Below, one piece after another: positions 1 through 6,089 of a DNA stretch of 6,962 nt. The stretch is from Pleionea sp041589565 (lineage in GTDB: Bacteria; Pseudomonadota; Gammaproteobacteria; Enterobacterales; Kangiellaceae), in NCBI GenBank assembly GCA_041589565.1, contig JBFHVL010000178.1:1-6962 (forward strand). The letters run 5' to 3'. Position numbers and translations under genes: made by a program. How positions within the stretch are numbered: the first letter of the stretch is position 1; each line of letters starts with the position of its first letter. The notes under the pieces were generated by a model. It searched no databases, was not told where the DNA came from, and was given only the letters and a program-made list of their open reading frames with translations.

Positions 1-231
1 CATAATCGCGAACAGTTTGCCCTGGCGCTTACTCCGCAAATGGCACCGTTAAGTCATTTGCGTGAAGCCTTGTCATTGGCTTCGACACAAGGTGTTAGTG
101 TGACGGATGAAGCTCAGGCGCTGGAGCTGGCAGGGTTTTCGGTTGGAACTGTCGCGGGGCGGCGCGATAATATTAAAATTACTTATCCAGAAGATTTGGC
201 GCTGGCCAGCTTCTTTCTCTCGCAACGTTAG
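1..231 (+). CDS. ispD: 2-C-methyl-D-erythritol 4-phosphate cytidylyltransferase, C-terminal part (partial at window start)
   Basis: The reading frame is open from the first base, so only the last 76 residues are present and the true start lies upstream. IspD joins CTP to methylerythritol 4-phosphate, the third step of the MEP isoprenoid pathway, in the cytoplasm. The visible end carries the family landmarks: a TPQ strand end (residues 11-13 of the fragment), the TDEAQALE helix with the conserved Thr-Asp-Glu, and the GRRDNIKIT-PEDLALA stretch near the C-terminus. These match the end of Escherichia IspD as I remember it. The internal ATG at 40 is not the start, because the conserved TPQ lies before it. 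The gene stops with TAG, 17 bases before ispF, the usual IspD-IspF pairing in gammaproteobacteria. The assignment is firm even though the catalytic N-terminal nucleotide-binding part is outside the window. Confidence 0.95.
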   Translation, partial: HNREQFALALTPQMAPLSHLREALSLASTQGVSVTDEAQALELAGFSVGTVAGRRDNIKITYPEDLALASFFLSQR

Positions 232-248
232 TTACACAGGACTTTATA

Positions 249-725
249 ATGCGAATTGGCCACGGTTTTGATGCTCATAAATTCGGTGGAGATAAACCGC
301 TTATATTAGGCGGCGTTGAATTTGACCATCAACCCGGATTGTTGGCGCACTCAGATGGTGATGTGGTGTTGCATGCGGTATGTGATGCATTATTAGGAGC
401 CGCAGCGTTAGGTGATATTGGCCGCCACTTTTCCGATCAGGATTCGGCATTTGAAAACATCGATAGTCGAAAGTTATTACACCGGGTCGTCGAAATGGTG
501 AAGGAAAAAGGACTTAAGCCCTTGAATTTGGACGTTACTATTGTCGCTCAGGTACCAAAAATGTCGCCACATATTGAAGCGATGCGCAAAGTGATAGCCG
601 AGGATTGCCAATTGGATATCGGTGCCGTTAACGTAAAAGCCACCACTACCGAAAAAATGGGTTACATAGGTCGTAAAGAGGGCATTGCCGTTCACGCTGT
701 AACTCTATTGGAAAAACTGACCTGA
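249..725 (+). CDS. ispF: 2-C-methyl-D-erythritol 2,4-cyclodiphosphate synthase
   Basis: IspF cyclises CDP-methylerythritol 2-phosphate to methylerythritol 2,4-cyclodiphosphate and releases CMP, in the MEP pathway. In known structures it is a homotrimer with active sites between subunits. The 158-residue product has the normal full length. The divalent-metal ligands of the family are all visible: Asp8 and His10 in GHGFDAHKF and His42 in the helix after HSDGD (residues 34-38). The VKATTTEK motif near residues 128-135, which binds the cytidine diphosphate, is intact. The ATG at 249 is supported by AGGA at 238-241, seven bases upstream, and by the typical MRIGHGFD N-terminus. The stop codon overlaps the truD start in TGATG, which indicates translational coupling. 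Nothing unusual was seen. Confidence 0.98.
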   Translation: MRIGHGFDAHKFGGDKPLILGGVEFDHQPGLLAHSDGDVVLHAVCDALLGAAALGDIGRHFSDQDSAFENIDSRKLLHRVVEMVKEKGLKPLNLDVTIVAQVPKMSPHIEAMRKVIAEDCQLDIGAVNVKATTTEKMGYIGRKEGIAVHAVTLLEKLT

Positions 726-1768
726 TGAATCAATTAGACACCTTACCTCGTGCTAACCCAATAGCGATCACTTCCGCTAAATTCAAACAACAACCTGAAG
801 ACTTTGAAGTTACTGAGCAACTGTCATTTGAGCCCAGTGGTGAAGGGGAGCACCTGTTGTTGTGGGTTGAAAAACGTGGCGCTAATACTCAATGGGTTGC
901 GAAACAACTCGCTCGAGTTTTTAACGTAAAAGAGCGTGATGTCGGTTATGCCGGACTCAAAGATCGACATGCAGTTACCCGTCAATGGTTTGGTATTCAT
1001 TTGCCGGGAAAACCCGATCCCGAATCGCTTTATCAAGACGAAGAGTTCAAAGTTCTGTCATTCACCAGAAATAATAAAAAATTGCGCCATGGGGCTATCA
1101 CCTATAACCGGTTTAAGTTGATCTTAAATGACGTAAAAGGAGAAAGTGATCACATTGAAACTAACCTTTCTCAAATTAAAACTCAGGGCTTTCCTAATTA
1201 TTTTGGCGAGCAACGCTTTGGCCGGGTGGAAAATAATGTTGAGCGTGCAGTGGCGATGTTGCGTGGTGAACGACGAGTAAAACGACATCAAAAATCGATT
1301 TATCTGTCGGCGCTACGCTCGTGGTTTTTTAATCGCTACTTAGCCGATCGAATTCACGCCAACACCTGGAACTTTCCTCAGGCGGGTGACAAGTTTAACT
1401 TAAATGGTTCTCGTTCATTTTTTGATTATCAGGAAGGTGACGGGGAGATTGCTTTGCGTCTGGAGCAAGGTGACATTCATATCGCTGGCCCCATGCCAGG
1501 TAAAGACTGGCATGAGCTTATGGCAGACTCCCAGCAACTCAAGTATCTGGAGAAGCTGTGGCAACCCTATGCTGAGACCATCGAACTTATCCCGGCAGAC
1601 ACCGACTGGCGACCACTTAGAGTTATCCCACAGGAACTGCAATGGAGTTGGCTAACCGATGCTCAGTTAAAGCTCGATTTTTGCTTGCCTTCTGGATGTT
1701 ACGCAACGGGTCTGCTGTATGAGCTGGGAGATTGTGAAGATGCGTCAGTATTGGAGGAACGACCATGA
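725..1768 (+). CDS. truD: tRNA pseudouridine(13) synthase
   Basis: TruD converts uridine 13 of certain tRNAs (tRNA-Glu in Escherichia) to pseudouridine. The 347-residue product is close to the usual length of about 349. The catalytic aspartate is visible as Asp80 in the motif GYAGLKDRHAVT, at the same number as in the Escherichia enzyme as I remember it. Other family marks are the early PEDFEVTE strand (residues 24-31), the NYFGEQRFGR motif that precedes the inserted TruD-specific domain, and the closing FCLPSGCYAT segment that returns to the pseudouridine synthase core. The ATG at 725 shares one base with the ispF stop. I see no strong Shine-Dalgarno sequence ahead of it, so initiation probably depends on ribosomes finishing ispF. 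The 3' end overlaps surE by four bases. No frameshift or missing motif was seen. Confidence 0.97.
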   Translation: MNQLDTLPRANPIAITSAKFKQQPEDFEVTEQLSFEPSGEGEHLLLWVEKRGANTQWVAKQLARVFNVKERDVGYAGLKDRHAVTRQWFGIHLPGKPDPESLYQDEEFKVLSFTRNNKKLRHGAITYNRFKLILNDVKGESDHIETNLSQIKTQGFPNYFGEQRFGRVENNVERAVAMLRGERRVKRHQKSIYLSALRSWFFNRYLADRIHANTWNFPQAGDKFNLNGSRSFFDYQEGDGEIALRLEQGDIHIAGPMPGKDWHELMADSQQLKYLEKLWQPYAETIELIPADTDWRPLRVIPQELQWSWLTDAQLKLDFCLPSGCYATGLLYELGDCEDASVLEERP

Positions 1769-2517
1769 ACATCTTGCTGAGTAATGATGATGGTTATTTT
1801 GCGCCGGGTCTCAACTGCCTTTATCAGTATTTAGCACGCGAACATCAAGTCACTGTGGTGGCACCTGACAGAAATTGCAGTGGCGCATCAAACTCCCTCA
1901 CACTGGAAGTGCCTATTCGGGTTAAAGAAACCGAACAGGGGTTTCACTCCGTGACAGGTACACCCACTGACTGTGTTCATGTGGGTACTTACCATATTAT
2001 GCAGGAAGCACCCGATATTGTGATTGCCGGGATCAACACTGGCGCTAACCTGGGCGACGATGTGCTTTACTCGGGCACGGTTGCTGCAGCGATGGAGGGG
2101 CGATCATTGGGCTTTCCGGCCATTGCCGTATCGCTACTAGGGCGCGGTCATCAATGTCGCCATTATGAAACCGCAGCGCAGGCGGTTGTACGAATTTTAG
2201 AGCGGTTAAAAGACAACCCCTTGCCGTCCGATAATATTCTCAATGTGAACGTGCCGGACCTTCCTCCAGAAGAAATTGCTGGATATCGATTAACTCGTTT
2301 GGGAAGTCGCCACAGAGCTGATACTATAGTTCCTGCAGAAGATCCCAAGGGGCGTCGAGTATACTGGTTGGGTCCAACACCGGGTGCTCAAGATGAATCC
2401 GAAGGGACTGATTTTCATGCGGTTGAGAATGGGTATATTTCCATAACACCAATAACTGTCGATCTCACCGCTTATGACTGTTTTGAACAAGTTGGGGAGT
2501 GGATGTCGGAGTTATGA
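1765..2517 (+). CDS. surE: 5'/3'-nucleotidase SurE (stationary-phase survival protein)
   Basis: SurE is a cytoplasmic metal-dependent phosphatase that removes phosphate from nucleoside monophosphates and short polyphosphates. It is named for its role in stationary-phase survival. The 250-residue length is normal. The metal-binding residues are in place: Asp8 and Asp9 in NDDGY, Ser39 in APDRNCSGASNS, and Asn91 in AGINTGANLGDD, followed by the conserved YSGTVAAAMEG segment. The start is an ATGA overlap with the truD stop, with a good GGAGGA ribosome-binding site at 1753-1758, six bases ahead, so surE can be initiated both by coupling and independently. Its stop overlaps the likely pcm start in the same ATGA manner. 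The surE-pcm pair upstream of nlpD and rpoS is a long-known conserved neighbourhood linked to stationary-phase fitness. Confidence 0.98.
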   Translation: MNILLSNDDGYFAPGLNCLYQYLAREHQVTVVAPDRNCSGASNSLTLEVPIRVKETEQGFHSVTGTPTDCVHVGTYHIMQEAPDIVIAGINTGANLGDDVLYSGTVAAAMEGRSLGFPAIAVSLLGRGHQCRHYETAAQAVVRILERLKDNPLPSDNILNVNVPDLPPEEIAGYRLTRLGSRHRADTIVPAEDPKGRRVYWLGPTPGAQDESEGTDFHAVENGYISITPITVDLTAYDCFEQVGEWMSEL

Positions 2518-3182
2518 ATTCAATTCAACTAACGGGCATTGGAATGACCTCGCAGCGGACTCGCGAGCGTTTGATTAATCGGTTAAAGGACGAGGGTATT
2601 GCCAATGACAGGGTGCTCAATATTATTGCCAGCACACCGCGTCATTTGTTTGTCGATGAAGCTATTTCTCATCGAGCCTATGAAGACACTGCCTTGCCAA
2701 TCGGTATGGGGCAGACCATTTCTCAGCCCTTTATTGTTGCCAGAATGAGTGAGCTGTTGCTGGATACCGGTAGCATGCAGAATGTTTTGGAAATCGGAAC
2801 TGGCTCTGGCTATCAAACGGCCGTATTGGCGCAAATGTTTCAGCAAGTGTTTACCGTTGAACGCATTGGTCCACTGCAACGTATAGCGCAAAAACGATTA
2901 CGTAATCTAAGAGCCTTTAATGTGCAATATAAACACGGCGATGGCTTTTTGGGCTGGCAGGATAAAGCTCCGTTTGATGCCATTATCGTGACTGCTGCGC
3001 CAGAGTCCATTCCACAAGCCCTGGTTGAACAATTGGCTGAAGGCGGACGTATGGTGATCCCTGTCGGCGGACAGCAAGAAGTGCAGGAGCTTATTTTGTT
3101 GCAGAAGAATGACGGAGAATTAACGGAACTTAAATTAGAAAAAGTTAAGTTTGTTCCTCTGCTTTCGGGAACGATTGATTAA
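2514..3182 (+). CDS. pcm: Protein-L-isoaspartate O-methyltransferase
   Basis: Pcm methylates abnormal L-isoaspartyl residues in aged proteins with S-adenosylmethionine, starting their repair. The SAM-binding motif VLEIGTGSGYQT lies at about residues 91-102 of the 222-residue product. The family's QTISQP substrate loop is at 67-72, and HGDG and FDAIIVTAAP follow as expected. Three starts are possible in this frame: GTG at 2499, ATG at 2514 and ATG at 2544. I prefer 2514 because it makes an ATGA overlap with the surE stop like the junction upstream, and because I recall the GIGMTSQRTR stretch being conserved ahead of 2544 in related proteins. The 2544 start would give 212 residues, the length of the Pseudomonas protein as I remember it, so it stays open. 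GGGGAG at 2494-2499 is 14 bases from 2514, which is far for a ribosome-binding site. Confidence 0.96.
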   Translation: MNSIQLTGIGMTSQRTRERLINRLKDEGIANDRVLNIIASTPRHLFVDEAISHRAYEDTALPIGMGQTISQPFIVARMSELLLDTGSMQNVLEIGTGSGYQTAVLAQMFQQVFTVERIGPLQRIAQKRLRNLRAFNVQYKHGDGFLGWQDKAPFDAIIVTAAPESIPQALVEQLAEGGRMVIPVGGQQEVQELILLQKNDGELTELKLEKVKFVPLLSGTID

Positions 3183-3201
3183 GTCAGGGACTTCAATTTC
3201 T

Positions 3202-3239
3202 CTCTAGGCTATCGCTGATAACAAGATATAAGCCTAGGG
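3202..3239. promoter_or_regulatory. Inverted repeat between pcm and the DedA-family gene
   Basis: CTAGGCT at 3204-3210 and AGCCTAG at 3231-3237 are exact inverted copies. The stem reaches nine pairs if a G-U pair (3203-3238) and C3202-G3239 are added; the loop is 20 bases. No T-run follows directly (TTCTTTT begins about 18 bases later), so it is not a classical intrinsic terminator. It could be an attenuator, an RNA stability or processing hairpin at the end of the pcm message, or a protein-binding dyad. Function is inferred only from position. Confidence 0.4.
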
Positions 3240-3253
3240 CTAGATCAAATGGT
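3238..3253 (+). repeat. Shared 16-base element, copy A (upstream of DedA-family gene)
   Basis: GGCTAGATCAAATGGT matches 14 of 16 bases with GGCTTGATCAAATGAT at 3897-3912 upstream of nlpD, in the same orientation. This copy begins at the foot of the inverted repeat and ends 12 bases before the ATG at 3266, so it sits in the presumed initiation region. I saw no third copy of GATCAAATG in the window. A common regulator site is possible but unproven. Confidence 0.4.
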
Positions 3254-3265
3254 TAATTCTTTTAA

Positions 3266-3850
3266 ATGAAAATATTCAGTCCTTTATACGAAAAATGCTT
3301 ACGTTGGGCAGGGCACCGTCATGCGACCTATTACCTTGGTGTAATGAGTGTCGCTGAGTCGATATTCTTCCCCATACCCGTCGATGTAATGCTGGCGCCT
3401 ATGGCATTGGCGCGACGAGATAAGGCATGGTATTACGCGACTCTGTGTACACTGACGTCGGTTGTTGGTGGCTTAATTGGCTACCTTCTTGGTTACTGGG
3501 CCTTTGATTCGCTGGTTTATCCTATTTTGGAAGGTGCTGGGTATCTCGGCAAATACCAAGAAGTGGTTGAGTGGTTTGAAAACTATGGAGTGTGGGTCGT
3601 CTTTCTGGCAGGCTTTTCACCCTTGCCTTATAAGTTATTTACACTCAGTGCCGGTGCTCTACATATGGCGCTGATTCCATTTTTAGTCGCATCCATCATA
3701 GGTCGAGCGGCACGCTTTTATCTAGTTGCTGGCATTATGTATTTCGGTGGTGAAGCGCTGGATAGAAAGCTCAAGCAAACCATTGATTGGCTAGGGTGGT
3801 TAGTGATTTTACTTGCAGTTGTTGGTTATTTGATATACAAATACAGTTAG
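3266..3850 (+). CDS. YqaA-like DedA/VTT-family inner-membrane protein
   Basis: The 194-residue product is a polytopic membrane protein of the DedA/VTT (SNARE-associated) superfamily, closest in my memory to the short YqaA group. Hydrophobic stretches run at about residues 21-48, 56-82, 108-130, 134-160 and 175-192; some may be re-entrant. Family marks are ESIFFPIPVD (residues 31-40), the GFSPLPYK motif (116-123) and GRAARF (146-151), which supply the conserved acidic, proline and arginine residues. Some DedA proteins move undecaprenyl phosphate or other lipids across the membrane; whether YqaA types do so is not settled, so no substrate is assigned. The MKIFSPLYEK start fits homologues I recall, but the ribosome-binding site is poor (only TTAATTCTTTT ahead). 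A gene of this type between pcm and nlpD recurs in several non-enteric gammaproteobacteria, and its location beside an envelope regulator is suggestive. Confidence 0.9.
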   Translation: MKIFSPLYEKCLRWAGHRHATYYLGVMSVAESIFFPIPVDVMLAPMALARRDKAWYYATLCTLTSVVGGLIGYLLGYWAFDSLVYPILEGAGYLGKYQEVVEWFENYGVWVVFLAGFSPLPYKLFTLSAGALHMALIPFLVASIIGRAARFYLVAGIMYFGGEALDRKLKQTIDWLGWLVILLAVVGYLIYKYS

Positions 3851-3889
3851 TCAATAAAAATCATAGAGTTAGGGGCTTTTCTTAAAGTA

Positions 3890-3913
3890 GATCATTGGCT
3901 TGATCAAATGATC
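3890..3913. promoter_or_regulatory. Dyad in the nlpD upstream region
   Basis: GATCATT at 3890-3896 and AATGATC at 3907-3913 are exact inverted copies around a ten-base loop, and a smaller palindrome TTGATCAA (3900-3907) is nested inside. The dyad lies 43-66 bases ahead of the nlpD start, a reasonable place for an operator. It does not fit the FNR (TTGAT-N4-ATCAA) or CRP (TGTGA-N6-TCACA) consensus. No convincing -35/-10 pair was found in the 105-base gap from 3851 to 3955. Confidence 0.35.
3897..3912 (+). repeat. Shared 16-base element, copy B (upstream of nlpD)
   Basis: GGCTTGATCAAATGAT pairs with copy A at 3238-3253, differing at two of 16 positions. This copy contains the perfect eight-base palindrome TTGATCAA and lies within the dyad at 3890-3913; it ends 43 bases before the nlpD ATG. 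The two copies stand on either side of the DedA-family gene, each in a gap where a promoter or operator would be expected. Confidence 0.4.
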
Positions 3914-3955
3914 CTTTGAACATTGCCTAGCGTTTTTTCTTAACCCGAGTCGACT

Positions 3956-4894
3956 ATGTCAGGTTTTACCCAACACAATAAGCCGTATGTACAGGCGCTA
4001 CGCAGTTTAACGGTAGCTCTTGGTGTATCGGTTTTATTGGCCTGCAGTCACCATGTACCCGCTCCAGTAGTCAATCTTTCGGCTTATTCGGGGTCTCAAC
4101 TCGGTGCTTCCAATCAAGATGAATTACCCGAATTTCATTTGGTAGAGCCCGGCGATACGTTATTTTCCATTGCCTGGCGCTATGGTGTTGATTATCGACA
4201 ACTGGCCGACATCAATGACGTGGGTAGTCATTTTAGAATTTATCCTGGTCAAAAGATTAGTTTTGCAATGCGACAAAAGCAGGAAGCTACCGAAGAATTT
4301 GATCCACAAGGCCTCAAAGTCGCAGTTCGAGAGGCGTTGGGCCTGCCTATACAATCAGAGCCCAGTTCGGGATCCAATAACAATGCCAGACATAAAGTAA
4401 GTAGTCGCTCGCCGCAAATTGCGCAATCTACTGTTGAGCCACCCGATCATCGTAAAAATCGTACAAAAAGTACTCGACAAGTGGCAGGTAATTCAGGTAA
4501 AGGTCAATTAAGAGCTGTCAGAGTCGGTCAATGGCACTGGCCAGTTAGAGGCACTATTTTGGAGCGCTTTTCACAAGAACTCCACGGAAATAAAGGGCTG
4601 GATATTTCGGCGAGGCCGGGAGAACCAGTTCGAGCAGCAGCCCCAGGACGCGTCGTTTATTCGGGTAATGCGTTAAAAGGCTACGGTAATCTTGTTATTG
4701 TGAAGCACAACGATGATTACCTAAGCGCATACGCTCATAACAGTAAAATACACGTCCAGGAGAACGAAATAGTTAAAGCTGGGCAAGTTATTGCCGATAT
4801 AGGAAACAGTGGTACCGATCAAAGTAAGCTTCACTTTGAAATTAGATACCGAGGTAAGCCAGTGGATCCTATTAAGTACTTACCAAAACTATAA
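3956..4894 (+). CDS. nlpD: Murein hydrolase activator lipoprotein NlpD (LysM + degenerate LytM/M23 domain)
   Basis: NlpD is an envelope lipoprotein that switches on the septal amidase AmiC during cell division rather than cutting peptidoglycan itself. The 312-residue product has a signal peptide ending in the lipobox LLAC, with lipidation at Cys30. Ser31 follows, so sorting to the outer membrane is expected. A LysM peptidoglycan-binding domain covers about residues 59-104 (HLVEPGDTLFSIAWRYGV and IYPGQKI are typical). A polar linker of low complexity spans about 105-185, and a LytM/M23 domain fills 190-312. Two zinc ligands of active M23 enzymes are lost: the first histidine is Asn212 (NKGLDI) and the first histidine of HxH is Lys291 (KLHFEIR). 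Asp216, His261 and His293 remain. This matches the non-catalytic activator type. The ATG at 3956 has a weak GAG site at 3947-3949. rpoS follows after 105 bases, as in many gammaproteobacteria, where part of rpoS transcription starts inside nlpD. Confidence 0.96.
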   Translation: MSGFTQHNKPYVQALRSLTVALGVSVLLACSHHVPAPVVNLSAYSGSQLGASNQDELPEFHLVEPGDTLFSIAWRYGVDYRQLADINDVGSHFRIYPGQKISFAMRQKQEATEEFDPQGLKVAVREALGLPIQSEPSSGSNNNARHKVSSRSPQIAQSTVEPPDHRKNRTKSTRQVAGNSGKGQLRAVRVGQWHWPVRGTILERFSQELHGNKGLDISARPGEPVRAAAPGRVVYSGNALKGYGNLVIVKHNDDYLSAYAHNSKIHVQENEIVKAGQVIADIGNSGTDQSKLHFEIRYRGKPVDPIKYLPKL

Positions 4895-4917
4895 GAAAAC
4901 AAGCAGATTACCAGGTA

Positions 4918-4996
4918 GGTTGTCGAGGGACGATACGTACAACCGGCCCGGATGTTCAAAGGTGTTTTTAACACCACAGTTTTAGTGGAGAGGTGA
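4918..4996 (+). promoter_or_regulatory. Structured rpoS leader with ribosome-binding site
   Basis: The 105-base gap before rpoS contains two clear hairpins: GGTTGT (4918-4923) with ACAACC (4939-4944), and GGTGTT (4961-4966) with AACACC (4970-4975) around a three-base loop. The Shine-Dalgarno region GGAGAGGTGA (4987-4996) is strong and ends three bases before the ATG. CCAC at 4974-4977 can instead pair with GTGG at 4985-4988, and CACC at 4972-4975 with GGTG at 4992-4995, so the second hairpin and a structure covering the ribosome-binding site exclude each other. Translational control of rpoS through its leader is well known in Escherichia; the switch here is my inference. I saw no convincing promoter in the gap, and the message may come from inside or upstream of nlpD. 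Confidence 0.45.
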
Positions 4997-4999
4997 GTT

Positions 5000-5959
5000 A
5001 TGAGCAAAAAACTAGAAAAGCTAGAGGACGATGTTGTTGCTGTTGAGGAAGTTGACTCAGAAAATGAAACTTTGTCAGATGCCCTTTCTGATGAATACGC
5101 CGAATATCACAAAGTTCACGAAAAATCTTTAGATGCCACTCAGTTATACCTCGGCGAAATTGGTATTAACGCACTGTTAACGGCCGAAGAAGAAGTCTTT
5201 TATTCCCGTAAGGCCCAGCGTGGTTGCGAAAAATCTCGCGCTAAAATGATTGAAAGTAATTTGCGCTTGGTGGTGAAGATTGCACGTCGATACACTAACC
5301 GCGGACTAGCCTTACTCGACTTAATTGAAGAGGGAAACTTAGGTTTAATTCGAGCCGTCGAAAAATTCGACCCCGAGCGTGGATTCCGTTTCTCTACCTA
5401 TGCAACCTGGTGGATCCGTCAGACCATCGAACGTGCCATCATGAATCAAACACGTACCATTCGTTTACCGATTCATGTAGTGAAAGAATTAAATGTTTAT
5501 CTGCGCGCATCTCGCGAATTGGCTCAATCTTTGGACCATGAACCTACAGCAGAAGAAATCGCAGAAAAGCTTGATAAACCTGTTGAAGATGTTACTCGCC
5601 TGTTAGGCTTAAATGAACGAATCGCCTCAGTTGATACGCCGTTCATGTCGGACTCTGATAAATCTTTATTGGAAACCATTGCTGATGAACGTGATCTTGG
5701 TCCTGCTGAGCAGTTGCAAGATGATGATCTCAAGCAAAACATTGAATACTGGTTAAATGAACTGGGCGAGAAACAACGAGAAGTTATTGCGCGTCGATTT
5801 GGCCTGTTAAATTATGAGCCTTCCACTTTAGAGGAAGTGGGCGTAGAAATTGGCTTAACGCGGGAGCGTGTACGACAAATTCAAGTTGAAGCCTTGCGTC
5901 GTTTACGTCAACTTCTGGAAAAGCAAGGATTATCTCTGGAAGCTCTGTTCAAAAGCTAA
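5000..5959 (+). CDS. rpoS: RNA polymerase sigma factor RpoS (sigma-S, sigma-38)
   Basis: RpoS directs RNA polymerase to stationary-phase and general-stress promoters. The 319-residue product is slightly shorter than the Escherichia protein (330), mainly in the acidic N-terminal tail. Domains run in order: region 1.2 at about residues 46-79 (DATQLYLGEIG), region 2 at 82-153 with NLRLVVKIARRY, DLIEEGNLGLIRAV and STYATWWIRQTIERA, region 3 at about 155-235, and region 4 at 250-310 ending in the helix-turn-helix LTRERVRQIQVEALRRLR that reads the -35 element. Lys162, Glu163 and Val166 in VKELNVY correspond to Lys173, Glu174 and Val177 of Escherichia RpoS. In that protein Lys173 contacts the promoter near -13, and the patch is recognised by the proteolysis adaptor RssB. 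It is told apart from RpoD by the short acidic N-terminus, size and position beside nlpD. A strong GGAGAGG site precedes the ATG, and an intrinsic terminator follows 17 bases after the stop. Confidence 0.98.
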   Translation: MSKKLEKLEDDVVAVEEVDSENETLSDALSDEYAEYHKVHEKSLDATQLYLGEIGINALLTAEEEVFYSRKAQRGCEKSRAKMIESNLRLVVKIARRYTNRGLALLDLIEEGNLGLIRAVEKFDPERGFRFSTYATWWIRQTIERAIMNQTRTIRLPIHVVKELNVYLRASRELAQSLDHEPTAEEIAEKLDKPVEDVTRLLGLNERIASVDTPFMSDSDKSLLETIADERDLGPAEQLQDDDLKQNIEYWLNELGEKQREVIARRFGLLNYEPSTLEEVGVEIGLTRERVRQIQVEALRRLRQLLEKQGLSLEALFKS

Positions 5960-5976
5960 TGCAATTAACTCACCTT

Positions 5977-6003
5977 AAAAACCCGCCGTACGGCGGGTTT
6001 TTT
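5977..6003. terminator. Intrinsic terminator after rpoS
   Basis: A perfect palindrome has CCCGCCG at 5982-5988 and CGGCGGG at 5991-5997, flanked by five A residues on the left and a run of six T residues on the right (5998-6003). The TACG centre leaves a tight loop. It begins 17 bases after the rpoS TAA, so it ends the nlpD-rpoS transcript and separates it from the next gene. The A-run on the left also lets it work in the reverse direction. Confidence 0.95.
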
Positions 6004-6037
6004 ATTACCAAAATATTTAGCGACATTTTGTTATTTT

Positions 6038-6046
6038 TGCGATACT
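6038..6046 (+). promoter_or_regulatory. Extended -10 element resembling a sigma-S promoter
   Basis: TGCGATACT, followed by a T, differs at one base from the extended sigma-S style -10 sequence TGCTATACTT, including the C just upstream of the hexamer. No good -35 hexamer sits 16-18 bases upstream, which sigma-S and extended -10 promoters tolerate. Transcription would start near 6053, giving a leader of about 37 bases before the ATG at 6090. The site lies between the rpoS terminator and the next gene, where a promoter is needed. It was found by eye only. Confidence 0.4.
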
Positions 6047-6089
6047 TCGAGCTAGATTAGTTAGATTTGATGAATAAAGTTAGAAGAAA

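Noticed and set aside
1415..1642. Open frame of 75 codons on the - strand inside truD
   Set aside because: It lies wholly within an intact, strongly conserved truD and resembles no family; the same applies to the other overlapping frames inside ispF, surE, pcm, nlpD, rpoS and the glycosylase-like gene.
3900..3913. FNR or CRP site upstream of nlpD
   Set aside because: TTGAT is present, but the second half-site does not match at the required spacing for either consensus.
3956..4894. Active M23 endopeptidase
   Set aside because: Two zinc ligands are replaced (Asn212, Lys291), and the gene has the domain order and position of the activator NlpD.
5960..6089. Search for an rsmZ-like small RNA after rpoS, as in Pseudomonas
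   Set aside because: The gap contains the terminator and a promoter-like element but no series of GGA-bearing stem-loops.
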